Positions 37,954 to 46,562 are shown, numbered from the stretch's first letter. The stretch is 64,000 nucleotides of DNA from Pseudogulbenkiania subflava DSM 22618 (GCF_900177275.1 NZ_FXAG01000004.1:245931-309930); one strand, 5' to 3'. Made by a program: numbers and translations. Notes: generated by a model from the sequence alone, not told the origin.

Positions 37954-38472
37954 CTAGAACGCTTCGACGGTCCGCTCGACCGGGATCTTCATCTTGCCGC
38001 ATGCACGACAACACCCGGTGAGTTTGAACAGTGGCTTGGTCGGAAGCACAGCGCTTTCAATCTCTTCCCACGGGACTTTGCTGACATTGCCACAAGAACA
38101 GGTAAACAGAACACTGAGCATGAGAGGACGAAGCTGACGGACCAGCAGCCCCGACCGTTGCAGCCAGCCTTCGCAGATGGAGAACACGTAGGAGTCAATC
38201 AGAGCATCGTTGAGGTGCTGCTCATCCCAGTACCAATCATCGTCAACCACGCCATAGGACCACACGCCTTCAGCTTTGTAACGGAAACTACTCGACCAAT
38301 CACTCAGATTGCCGCCGGTGTAGCCGCAGTGCCGCAGCTGGTTTTCGTTTTCTTGAAGGAAGCGAGCGAAGCCACCTTCGAGCACTGGGACTCTGGCATC
38401 CACATCATCATGAAGGATGAAACCCCGCTGGTTGAGTACTTCGGCGATTATTGTTGCGACAGCATGATCCAT
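37954..38472 (-). CDS. Hypothetical protein with C-terminal zinc ribbon, transposon cargo
   Basis: Not recognised. 172 residues. The N-terminal two thirds are acidic and aromatic (DWSSSFRYKAEGVWSYGVVD, DDDWYWDEQHLND). The C-terminal part has two CxC/CxxC pairs (FTCSCGNVSK and GCCRACGKMK) spaced like a zinc ribbon. GGTGA lies just before the ATG. The opposite strand also has an open frame of 198 codons, but it lacks such a pattern. It is convergent with tniQ and downstream of ietS on the same strand, so it may belong with that module. Confidence 0.6.
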   Translation of the reverse strand: MDHAVATIIAEVLNQRGFILHDDVDARVPVLEGGFARFLQENENQLRHCGYTGGNLSDWSSSFRYKAEGVWSYGVVDDDWYWDEQHLNDALIDSYVFSICEGWLQRSGLLVRQLRPLMLSVLFTCSCGNVSKVPWEEIESAVLPTKPLFKLTGCCRACGKMKIPVERTVEAF

Positions 38473-38650
38473 AAGGTCACCGTGATATACGGAATGGATA
38501 TTTGAGCACAGGACAGGAAAAGCCTTAAAAATTTCTGCCCGACTATGTCGGCCTGCGATAACAACGGCCTACACATCATGGGGCTAAACCAGCCGGGCAT
38601 GCCAGTCAACGTCCAGTACCTTGCCCCCTCATCCTGTTTATCAACCCCAC

Positions 38651-40888
38651 TCATTCGCCGCGACGTACTGTCGTACCGACTGGGATCGGCAGTTCCAATC
38701 TTGGCCTGATCACTGAAAGTCGGTTGGCAAAGCGAGCCAGTACTTTGTCGTACAAATCCCCGGTTTTGGGACTATGCACCGTTACGACAAGAGCATATGA
38801 AAGCTGCACGGCATCGTAGGGACTGGCTGCCTCACCGGGTTTGCGCGCCAAGTAGTGCACGTCAAAGACTGGCTCGAACAAAGAGGATCCCCGTTTGGTC
38901 ACGGAGTTATGCATAACGGTGTCCCACTTATGGGCATCAAACCGCAAATCCTGTTCGTTACTTCGAGCGTATCGTTTAAAGAAGCTACAGGATGCCGGGT
39001 ACTGAGGATCCTTGTCGAACTTCTGCGAGTGCGGCCGAAATGTCACCTCCAATCCAGCCCGAGTGTAGTCTCCAGGCGTATGTGGATCAGTCGCGCAGGT
39101 ATAGCAGAACGTGGCCGAGATAGTCACCTCTCCACTTAATTGATGCTCCGGCATTGGAATCGGAGCACGGAGCACTTTGCCCGGCTTTAACTTACCCTGA
39201 TAGAGAATTCGTACCGAGCCATCCTTGCAAACCGTGATATCCGATATTTCAGTGGGGACCGCCCCCCAACCCACCTCATCACGAGAATGCCCATCAGACG
39301 TTGCACAATGCAGCATCAATGTTCTAATCGCCAATGGGGACAGTGCGCTGCCAAAAAACGCACGCAAACCCGTTGCAATGCGCATCACGGCCGGCGTGGC
39401 ATAACTCGTCCCGCAATCTTCCGCAATCACCGGTCCAGGAAAGATGAAACGGAAGGGGTTGGTCTCAACTCCACCAAAGTAAACAACGTCAGGCTTCACG
39501 GTTCCAGGATGGCGTCCAGGACCGATTGAGCTGTAAGGAGCTCGTTGCCAACCCTCATCGATTGAATCGCTTGCGCCTACGGCAAGGGCGTTAACGCTAT
39601 CACTTGGAATCATTATGCGGCAGTGAGGCCACGGCTGATGACCCTCGTTACCTACGGCAACGGTAGCCAGCAGATCACCCGAGCCAAGATGATCATCCAG
39701 CATCGCAGTCCATGCAGTAACAAGATCATCGCCAGCAACCTCATAAGGCCCAAAGCTAAATGAAGCAAAGGCGTAATTGCTCTGGGAGAGAATTTTGTCC
39801 ACGTACAGCATTACGCTATAAAGGGATCGGTCAGTGGTCTTATCACCCAGCACACGGTAGTGATCAACAGCACAATAAGGACGTGGCTGATGCCCTGACT
39901 CCACATGCCCAAACAATACAGCAGAGGTCACTGCAGTGCCGTGGTCTTGAAACGACGGCACTGGATCGCCAATCTGGTCACTCGCTGAAGGCTCAATCAA
40001 CGTCGCCCAAGGGCCGAAAGGATGATCAGCCCGTAAACCACCGTCAAAAACGGCGACCGTACAATCCGGATCGACCGGACCTTCCGTAGGCAGATAGACA
40101 TGGGAGGCCCGCGTTGCTGCTCGTATCACGGCAGGCTTTTCAAGAAAGCGAAATTTTGGCATCGGCCGGATTGCCCGGATAAAGGAAAACTCCGCAAGCT
40201 GCTGTGCAGCCTCAGCATTACCAGTCGCGGGCAGGAAGAGAAGACCCCGTGTCTGGTAGTTATGTGCCGCATCTACCTGAACGCCAACCTTTTTGGCGAA
40301 GTCGAAGAACGCTTGCTCCCACTCGAAATCGGCATATGAATCAAAGTGGACAACAATTTCCAGCTCTTGTGCCGAGTTCGGTTCGATAGTCCCCATCAAA
40401 CGATCATGGCTCGACATGAGCTCGACATTTTCAAGCTTGATGAGATCTTCAACACCCCGATGCTCCAGAGTCATATTGTTGGCAGCGAGAGCAAAGTTTT
40501 TGAACGCGGTACGAGGTCCCGCCACGAAAATCGCCGTTGAAGGCGCTCCATCAGCAGTGTCACTTCCCCTGCCGGCACGCGGTTTCACTTTAACCGGTTT
40601 GCTCCCTACCAGGCGGAGTCCAAAATCATGGAGAAGCTTTTCCGGGAATGCACTTCTCGAATAATACTGGGGATGCAAGGTGAACTTTGAGACAGCTTGA
40701 TCGCCAGGGCACACTTCGGCACGCAGCTCATCCATGGCCTCTGTCTGAGCCTGCAGTAACGGCAAAAGATAGTCTTTTTGCTCCTCCCAGCTGTAGGGCG
40801 CAGCCGAGCGACCATCACGGTTCTGATAAGCAACAGGCAGCGCCAAACTTTCGCCACGTCCCAAGATAAAGTTCACCTTTTCACTCAT
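38651..40888 (-). CDS. ietS: IetS-like subtilisin (S8) serine protease
   Basis: A 745-residue S8 protease with no signal peptide, so it acts in the cytoplasm. The triad is complete: Asp282 (VAVFDGGLRADHP), His316 (QDHGTAVTSAVL) and Ser495 (DCGTSYATPAV). The oxyanion Asn is in VAVGNEGHQP. A long N-terminal domain (about 270 residues) precedes the protease, and a beta-rich C-terminal domain follows. It overlaps the AAA ATPase gene by 4 bp. An AAA ATPase plus subtilisin pair of this design is known as IetA/IetS: first described for plasmid incompatibility/stability, and later reported as a phage defence system. Confidence 0.8.
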   Translation of the reverse strand: MSEKVNFILGRGESLALPVAYQNRDGRSAAPYSWEEQKDYLLPLLQAQTEAMDELRAEVCPGDQAVSKFTLHPQYYSRSAFPEKLLHDFGLRLVGSKPVKVKPRAGRGSDTADGAPSTAIFVAGPRTAFKNFALAANNMTLEHRGVEDLIKLENVELMSSHDRLMGTIEPNSAQELEIVVHFDSYADFEWEQAFFDFAKKVGVQVDAAHNYQTRGLLFLPATGNAEAAQQLAEFSFIRAIRPMPKFRFLEKPAVIRAATRASHVYLPTEGPVDPDCTVAVFDGGLRADHPFGPWATLIEPSASDQIGDPVPSFQDHGTAVTSAVLFGHVESGHQPRPYCAVDHYRVLGDKTTDRSLYSVMLYVDKILSQSNYAFASFSFGPYEVAGDDLVTAWTAMLDDHLGSGDLLATVAVGNEGHQPWPHCRIMIPSDSVNALAVGASDSIDEGWQRAPYSSIGPGRHPGTVKPDVVYFGGVETNPFRFIFPGPVIAEDCGTSYATPAVMRIATGLRAFFGSALSPLAIRTLMLHCATSDGHSRDEVGWGAVPTEISDITVCKDGSVRILYQGKLKPGKVLRAPIPMPEHQLSGEVTISATFCYTCATDPHTPGDYTRAGLEVTFRPHSQKFDKDPQYPASCSFFKRYARSNEQDLRFDAHKWDTVMHNSVTKRGSSLFEPVFDVHYLARKPGEAASPYDAVQLSYALVVTVHSPKTGDLYDKVLARFANRLSVIRPRLELPIPVGTTVRRGE

Positions 40889-42018
40889 AACCCCTTGTCC
40901 TCAACCAATGCTGTTCTAAGAGTTTCTCTTGCAATGCCAGCCATTCGTGCAGCAGCCCGTTGCGATAAATCAACATCGCGCACTAGGCTTAACGCCAACA
41001 ACTTTCTGCCCGCCTTATCCATTTGTGTGGAGCGATCCTCCACAATCTCAGTCAGCAACCGCTCACCTTCTTCGCGCCCCCCAATGACGATCGCTCGGCG
41101 CAATCGATCGACTTGCCGCACATAATCGCTTTGGGATGTGCCTGCCATCAGATTGGCAAGCACACCATGCCACTTGGCCGGCATAGGGTCGTCCTTCATT
41201 CCAATGGCACGACTCAACGCAATCAGATCTTGAACCTCTGGCCGAGGAAATTCAATTGTAATATCGAAGCGGCGCCACACCGCAGGATCCAGTAACTGTG
41301 CATGGTTGGTTGCTGAAATCAGCAAATTATCCGCAGGCCACAAATCCATCTCCTGCAGGATCACAGTCACTAGACGCTTCAATTCACCAATATCCGCATC
41401 ATCTCCACGGTGTTTAGCCACAGCATCCAGTTCATCGAGCAGAAAAACACATGGTTGACGACGAGCAAACTCGAAGGCCTGTTTCAAGTTATTCCCAGTT
41501 TTCCCTAAAAAACTGCTTACAACGGTCGCCAAATCGAGAATCAGCAATGGCATTCCAAGTTCAACAGCGATACGCCTTGCGGCCATTGTCTTGCCAACCC
41601 CCGGAGGCCCTGTAAACAAGACAGTACGTGAAGGCTCCAACCCTAACTTTTTGAGCTTGGCTACTTCGCGCCGCTCCTTAAGGACACGCTGCAATTGAGT
41701 CTCAACACCCGCACTACAAACCGATTCATGCGGCAACTGCGGCGGGTCCTCGACACGTAGCAACTCCAACCGACTGTCCATATCAACGGGAACAGCATGT
41801 CCAATCCCTGAAGGCGAAGAACGCTTTACCCCACGAGTTGGGGCAAATGAGGATGGCAGCTCTGGCGTCGACATGATCTTGAGCAACACCTCGGCAAGCG
41901 GATCGTGCTCAGCACGAAGCGCACGGATGAGCCGCATTAACTGAATCCGCACCCGCTCCACATCGCCTGCAACGCCGAACCGCGCAACCTGGACCAATTC
42001 CTGAATTTTATCTATCAC
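40885..42018 (-). CDS. ietA: IetA-like AAA+ ATPase
   Basis: A 377-residue AAA+ ATPase. Walker A is GPPGVGKT (residues 137-144), Walker B is in CVFLLDELDAVAKHRGDD, sensor 1 is in NLLISATNHAQLLD, and the arginine finger region is WRRFDITIEFPRPE. The first ~110 residues are helical and specific to this group. It is the upstream partner of the S8 protease gene (ATGA overlap). It most likely controls the protease in an NTP-dependent way in answer to phage or plasmid signals; this is inference. Confidence 0.8.
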   Translation of the reverse strand: MIDKIQELVQVARFGVAGDVERVRIQLMRLIRALRAEHDPLAEVLLKIMSTPELPSSFAPTRGVKRSSPSGIGHAVPVDMDSRLELLRVEDPPQLPHESVCSAGVETQLQRVLKERREVAKLKKLGLEPSRTVLFTGPPGVGKTMAARRIAVELGMPLLILDLATVVSSFLGKTGNNLKQAFEFARRQPCVFLLDELDAVAKHRGDDADIGELKRLVTVILQEMDLWPADNLLISATNHAQLLDPAVWRRFDITIEFPRPEVQDLIALSRAIGMKDDPMPAKWHGVLANLMAGTSQSDYVRQVDRLRRAIVIGGREEGERLLTEIVEDRSTQMDKAGRKLLALSLVRDVDLSQRAAARMAGIARETLRTALVEDKGL

Positions 42019-42479
42019 TTAGACCACCAAATCCACAAATCATTGATTTTTATGGATATAAAAAACGCCATAACCGGCCTAATTACAATTATGGCAGTGA
42101 TAAAATTCAATGGCAACGTGTTTCTACCAACCCCCTCATACGAAGCTGCATCTGATCGCACACCGGATTGCATCCAACTTGCACTGATCTTTGCATTCGG
42201 CCAGAACATCAGTTGTGTGAACGTGCGCACCAGTCCCGTACGATGCCCGAACATGCTTATGAGCAGCAGCCGGCATACATCTGTCATTCACCTTCTGGCA
42301 TACTTCACAACAGGGACGCCCCATTGCCAGGGGGATGCTTCGCGTCCAAATCAATAGCAGCCCAAATGAAGTCCAACCCGACGCTCGTTGCGTTGCGCTG
42401 TCCAGCTCACATGCCATGAACTGGGTTTTGGTACCTGTGAAGAGTTACGCGAGCACAGAGACCGCGGTGCAGGGCCGTA
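42019..42479. other. Intergenic region inside the transposon
   Basis: It separates the two divergent cargo modules (ietA leftward, caspase module rightward), so both promoters should lie here. An AT-rich stretch at 42,019-42,125 is a likely promoter area. Short open frames on both strands show no family features. Confidence 0.5.
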
Positions 42480-43484
42480 ATGGAAAAGAATAGAAGAGTG
42501 GGAAGCACGATGCAGATTGGCACGAACCCGGAAAGCAAAGAACAAGCCACCGCGGAGGAACTTCCGGCCGAACACGGCAGAGCGCAGCCGGAGGTCGAGC
42601 ACGTTGCGGGTCCCCACAGTGTTTCGAATGCCCCACCAGCGGCGGCACAAGAGCCTCCGGCCAAGGCGTCCGAGGGTGAAGGCGATTACTCCGAACAGTG
42701 GGCCCACATTCCTCACAAGGTTTTGATTCGGAGAACAGCCCAATATTGTGTTGTTATTAGCCCGGAGATTCGCCTCGACTGGGGGACTTCCAGCGCTTAC
42801 GACGAAAGCAAAAAGCTCCTGAGTGCCGAGGACAAAAAGAGCCACTCCGACATACTCGCCGACATCGCCGTTGCTGAGTCGTCGCCGTGCGACGATTTCC
42901 CCGAGAGTGTGCAGATTCGCTATAGGATACTTTTGGGCGAAGCAATTGTGCTGTGCTTCGAGGGCGAATATGTGTCCGCCAAGAGAACCATCGAGAGTGC
43001 GCGCCAATATATGCAGGCGCGCAATGAAGAAACATCACGGCGCTGGTATGTCATGGCGTGCGCTAAAGCTGCCTGTGGATTTTTCGTCATTGCGGTTCTG
43101 GTTTGGATATTCAGGGAAACAGCAAGGTCGGTAGCTGGCCCAACCGTTTTCTGGCTACTCTTGTCATGCTGCGGAGGAGCGGTTGGAGCGATGTTCTCTG
43201 TTATCGCACGCAGTGGCAAACTTCAGTTTGATGCCAGTGCCGGAAAGGACCTACATGTTATCGAAGGAACCTCTCGGATTGTAGCTGGCGCGATTTCGGG
43301 ACTCGTTGTCGCCATGGCAGTACGCTCTGATATCGTTTTCGGTGTATTTGCCAATGGTGAGCACTTGACCATGGTAAGCATGCTGGCTGCTATTGCCGGC
43401 GGCTCAGGGGAGCGGCTGGCAACCTCCATCATTTCCAAGTTTGATGAGACACAAGTTCGAGACGATAAACATGCGCCTAGCTGA
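42480..43484 (+). CDS. Four-helix membrane protein of the double-caspase module
   Basis: A 334-residue protein. Residues 1-70 are Pro/Ala/Glu-rich and probably disordered. A soluble helical domain runs from about 70 to 185. Four membrane segments lie near 193-210 (AACGFFVIAVLVWIF), 222-243 (FWLLLSCCGGAVGAMFSVIA), 265-285 (IVAGAISGLVVAMAV) and 300-320 (TMVSMLAAIAGGSGERLATS). Gly-rich helices ending in a GxSER-like motif recur in bacterial membrane proteins of unknown function. It overlaps the first caspase gene by 14 bp if that gene starts at 43471. It may be the membrane effector cut or opened by the caspases; this is inference. ATG 42510 is an alternative start. Confidence 0.7.
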   Translation: MEKNRRVGSTMQIGTNPESKEQATAEELPAEHGRAQPEVEHVAGPHSVSNAPPAAAQEPPAKASEGEGDYSEQWAHIPHKVLIRRTAQYCVVISPEIRLDWGTSSAYDESKKLLSAEDKKSHSDILADIAVAESSPCDDFPESVQIRYRILLGEAIVLCFEGEYVSAKRTIESARQYMQARNEETSRRWYVMACAKAACGFFVIAVLVWIFRETARSVAGPTVFWLLLSCCGGAVGAMFSVIARSGKLQFDASAGKDLHVIEGTSRIVAGAISGLVVAMAVRSDIVFGVFANGEHLTMVSMLAAIAGGSGERLATSIISKFDETQVRDDKHAPS

Positions 43485-44229
43485 ACTACTAAGAGCCAAT
43501 ACAACAATGCAACGTAAAGCACTGATAATCGGATGTCCCGACGAAAAAATTCCTGGCGTCAATGACGACATGCGCAACTATCGTGCGTTCTTTGAGAGCC
43601 CTGCTGGAGGCGGGTGGCTTTCATCAGAAATAAAAACGCTGCAGTCACCAAGCATGTTAGAGGTACAGCGAGAGATGAAGGAACTCACGAGTGCCGACTA
43701 CTCAATCGTTGTTTTTGCAGGGCACGGTGAATATTCTCATGACACTCGCTCCACTCAGCTGCACCTCGGGCCTGACATACGTATTGACGAGTATATGCTC
43801 AAGGAAGGCGCTCCTCGTCACACCCTCATCATCGATGCATGCCGTGTTCATTCGGATACGCCACTGCTGGAGCAGATAAAGCGAAGTTCATTAGCATTGG
43901 CCAGTCTCCCCGATGTATCCCTCAGCAGAATGGCCTTCGATAACCATCTACGAAAGTGCCGCCCTGACGTTGCCGTGATGTACGCTTGCAAAATCGGTGA
44001 GGCTGCGGGTGACAGCCCCGGTCAAGGTGGAACATACTCCTCAACCTTGCTTAGCGAAAGCAGAGAATGGGCATCCAATTCTATAAACCAGAAAACGGGG
44101 GTCTTGTCTGTCAGTGAGGTGCACGCGCTAGCGGTGCCACTTGTTTATCGTCAGCGAGGTGGGCGTCAGACTCCCACAGGAGTGTTTCCCCGAACTGTGC
44201 CGCATTTTCCATTCGCCATTTGCGCTTAA
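43471..44229 (+). CDS. Caspase-family peptidase (C14), short form
   Basis: A 252-residue caspase-fold protease. The catalytic His85 is in IVVFAGHGEY and the catalytic Cys124 is in TLIIDACRVHS. The fold starts at MQRKALIIGCPDEKIPGVND (residue 13). The C-terminal strand with RQRGGRQTPTG ends the domain, and no further domain follows. ATG 43507 (MQRKALIIG) is an equally possible start; neither has a strong ribosome binding site. It is translationally coupled to the membrane protein. Bacterial caspases with an intact dyad are usually effectors or activating proteases in abortive defence. Confidence 0.85.
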   Translation: MRLAELLRANTTMQRKALIIGCPDEKIPGVNDDMRNYRAFFESPAGGGWLSSEIKTLQSPSMLEVQREMKELTSADYSIVVFAGHGEYSHDTRSTQLHLGPDIRIDEYMLKEGAPRHTLIIDACRVHSDTPLLEQIKRSSLALASLPDVSLSRMAFDNHLRKCRPDVAVMYACKIGEAAGDSPGQGGTYSSTLLSESREWASNSINQKTGVLSVSEVHALAVPLVYRQRGGRQTPTGVFPRTVPHFPFAICA

Positions 44230-44246
44230 CTGGATTACACGGACCG

Positions 44247-44423
44247 ATGGAAATTTCCACCATCCACTGGTCCGGACTCTGGGGAAGAGGCACCAGCATG
44301 CTGACACGCAAACCTTCGGCCATTGCCGACTTTCTTGCCCACGTCCTGGACAGTCCGCTATCGCTTGTTTACCTCACCATCACAGGGCGCGAGGTTATGC
44401 GCTGTGTTAGCGCCCCTCACTAA
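44247..44423 (+). CDS. Possible small protein, 58 residues, between the two caspases
   Basis: Not recognised. The frame from ATG 44247 (MEISTIHWSGLWGRGTSMLT) ends with TAA at 44,421-44,423, 32 bp before the second caspase. It lies 17 bp after the first caspase stop codon, so it would fit a tight operon. A TTG at 44220 could add nine residues. The middle (PSAIADFLAHVLDSPLSLVY) could form a helix. Small associated components are common in caspase systems, but no family match is claimed. Confidence 0.45.
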   Translation: MEISTIHWSGLWGRGTSMLTRKPSAIADFLAHVLDSPLSLVYLTITGREVMRCVSAPH

Positions 44424-44455
44424 AATCCAGCGGATTACCGTCAACGGAAAAGATT

Positions 44456-46204
44456 ATGCGAGACATCAGGTTTCTGCTGAAAACGCACTACACAAACAGC
44501 CGCGCCCTCGTTATTGGCATCAATCATTATCAGAATGCCTCACCACTGTCTTACGCAGTGAGCGATGCAGAAGAGATACGAAATGTTCTAATCAACGACC
44601 TCGGTTTTCCCGAGAATAATGTCGCTTACCTTGTCGATAGCGAGGCGACGAAGGGCAACATTCTCCGGGCGTTTATGCGCCTAACTGCTGGTGATGTGGA
44701 GCTTGATGAGCGAATCTTCGTGTTTTTCGCTGGACACGGCCATACACGTACTGGCATCCGCGGAGAGGTTGGCTATTTGGTCCCCTACGACGCAGATATG
44801 CAGGACTTTTCGTCCTTCATTCGGTGGGATGAGCTAACCAGAAATGCCGAGCTAATACGGGCAAAGCACATGTTATTTGTTATGGATGCTTGCTATGGTG
44901 GTTTGGCATTGACGCGCAGTGTTCAACCAGGCAGCACCCGGTTTCTGAAAGACATGATGCTTCGCTATTCCCGCCAAGTTTTGACTGCAGGAAAAGCAGA
45001 CGAAGTCGTCGCAGATGCTGGCGGACCTATTCCCAACCATTCAGTTTTTACAGGCCACTTAATTGAGGCGCTCCGAGGGAAAGCTGTAACGGAAGATGGC
45101 ATCCTGACTGCCAGTGGAGTGATGTCTTACGTTTACTCAAAGGTCGCTAACGACAAGAACTCTAAGCAGACCCCTCACTATGGTTATTTCGATGGCGATG
45201 GCGATTTTATTTTGTCAGCCCCCCAGCTATCTGATTTAGAAAAGGCGGATGGCAAAGACATAGATAGCTTGGTCGTCATTCCATATGCCGAAGAGGAGTT
45301 CTCAAGAGATACGACACAAGACAAGGTCCGAAAAGTTAAATCATTGCTTGCAAATGAATTTTCCTCTATTGAGCTGCATGATCTAGTGGTTGATGAAGTC
45401 CGTCATTTTCTGGCTAGCACGAACGAAGACCATTTTAAGGTTCAGGGACAATTTTCCAAAGATGAGCTGTTAGAACGAATTGCCAAGTATGAACAATTGG
45501 TCAGTGACCTTGCCGCAGAACTTTCATGCATTTCGCATTGGGCTAGGCCAACTCATAGAGTAATTCTCCAGAAGGCTCTTGCGAGAGCTACTGATCGCCT
45601 TGAGTCGCAAGGTGGGCTTATTGTTTGGCTTCATCTTCGTTGGTATCCGCTAATCATTGCCTTATATAGTGCGGGCATCGCGGCAGTTGAGGGAAAGCGC
45701 TATGATTCTCTAGCCAGCATCTTCTACACGACACTTGGCCATCGCGAATATGGAAAGACCGGCCAAACCTTAATCGAGGCTACCTCTAACAGCATTGTAG
45801 AACTTGCCCGGTTGGACGTATTTAAACAGATCCCTGGCCATGAGAGACATTACACGCCTATGAGTGAGTACCTTCATAAGATTCTCCAGCCCAAGCTAGA
45901 TGATTTGCTCTTTCTAGGGAGAGGTTACGAAACAGCATTTGACGAGTTTGAAGTGTTGTTTTCACTAGCTGTTGCCGACCTCAGAAAACAAGCCGGTCGG
46001 GATGCATGGGGACCAATAGGACGCTTTGGATGGAAGGCGCAAAGAGACCATGAATCCCCGGTTACGCGTGTTGTCGAGGAAGGGCGTGCTATGGGGCCAA
46101 ACTGGGGGCCTCTTAAGGCCGGCCTTTTTGGCGGCGATGTCGAGAGGTTCAATGCTGTAGCTGCTGATTTTCAAAAGATTATCTCACAATTGAATTGGTG
46201 GTAA
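44456..46204 (+). CDS. Caspase-family peptidase (C14) with helical C-terminal domain
   Basis: A 582-residue protein. The caspase domain occupies about residues 10-260, with His94 in IFVFFAGHGHT and Cys146 in MLFVMDACYGG. It is followed by a ~310-residue, mostly helical region with no recognised family (for example LLANEFSSIELHDLVVDEVR near 300, which resembles adaptor/effector-associated domains). GGAAAAG lies just before ATG 44456. It is the last gene before the transposon right end. Two different caspases in one operon suggest a proteolytic relay. The helical tail may sense the trigger or bind the partner; this is inference. Confidence 0.85.
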   Translation: MRDIRFLLKTHYTNSRALVIGINHYQNASPLSYAVSDAEEIRNVLINDLGFPENNVAYLVDSEATKGNILRAFMRLTAGDVELDERIFVFFAGHGHTRTGIRGEVGYLVPYDADMQDFSSFIRWDELTRNAELIRAKHMLFVMDACYGGLALTRSVQPGSTRFLKDMMLRYSRQVLTAGKADEVVADAGGPIPNHSVFTGHLIEALRGKAVTEDGILTASGVMSYVYSKVANDKNSKQTPHYGYFDGDGDFILSAPQLSDLEKADGKDIDSLVVIPYAEEEFSRDTTQDKVRKVKSLLANEFSSIELHDLVVDEVRHFLASTNEDHFKVQGQFSKDELLERIAKYEQLVSDLAAELSCISHWARPTHRVILQKALARATDRLESQGGLIVWLHLRWYPLIIALYSAGIAAVEGKRYDSLASIFYTTLGHREYGKTGQTLIEATSNSIVELARLDVFKQIPGHERHYTPMSEYLHKILQPKLDDLLFLGRGYETAFDEFEVLFSLAVADLRKQAGRDAWGPIGRFGWKAQRDHESPVTRVVEEGRAMGPNWGPLKAGLFGGDVERFNAVAADFQKIISQLNWW

Positions 46205-46419
46205 TCCAGTCGTTCGGTGGCTCAAGTCAACCGATGTCCGTTGATCGCCACTTGCGGACGCAGCTACCATCGACTCCCAATTGAGCTAGACCGATGAACA
46301 GGTATTGTTTAGGGTTCCTGTTACGTGCTTATGGCATGGCTTGGTAGGATAATATCGAACCAAGCCCATCTGTAGACTGGGGAAGGTGTGTTCAAGCGCA
46401 CTTAACTGTTATGCCGACA

Positions 46420-46557
46420 GAAATTTTCAATATCTCTGCAAGAAATTCAGGTTTTTTCAGCAAATTCGCACCAAATTCACGCTGAGCCAAGCAAGAAAAA
46501 GGTGAAAAATCCTTGTTTAACAAGGAAAGAAATTTTCACTAACTTTGCGTCCCTACA
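46420..46557 (-). repeat. Transposon right terminus with three probable TnsB sites
   Basis: Read inward from 46,557, the terminus TGTAGGGAC is followed by three related sites. They are 46,529-46,548 (GCAAAGTTAGTGAAAATTTC), 46,448-46,469 (with GCGAATTTGCTGAAAAAACC) and 46,420-46,439 (GCAGAGATATTGAAAATTTC). They share a TGAAAA core with the left-end sites. The wider spacing resembles the left end of Tn7. Confidence 0.8.
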
Positions 46558-46562
46558 GGTGC
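46558..46562 (+). repeat. Target-site duplication GGTGC, right copy
   Basis: The five bases directly after the terminal ACA equal those before the left terminus (31,572-31,576). Joining the flanks restores sequence running from the fabI stop codon into GGTGCAGAAACGG. Confidence 0.92.

Larger units (their letters stand above)
31577..46557 (+). mobile_element. Complete Tn7-like transposon (TnsABC plus TniQ) inserted after fabI, about 15.0 kb
   Basis: The termini are TGTAGGGGTGCA at 31,577 and, read inward from the other end, TGTAGGGACGCA ending at 46,557. About 20 of the first 27 bases match between the ends. A perfect 5-bp duplication GGTGC flanks the element; 5 bp is the size made by Tn7-type transposases. 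Each end carries reiterated ~20-bp sites with a TGAAAA core, the probable TnsB binding sites. The order inside is tnsA, tnsB, tnsC, tniQ, a zinc-ribbon gene, ietS and ietA on the minus strand, then a membrane-protein/double-caspase module. No tnsE and no CRISPR-Cas are present. Base composition is more AT-rich than the backbone, mainly in the cargo. Confidence 0.95.

Noticed and set aside
37909..38505. 198-codon plus-strand frame opposite the zinc-ribbon gene
   Set aside because: The minus-strand frame has a zinc-ribbon pattern and a better start; the plus frame looks like its complement.
42043..42357. 104-codon frame between ietA and the membrane protein
   Set aside because: No ribosome binding site, no family features, and it covers the expected divergent promoter region.
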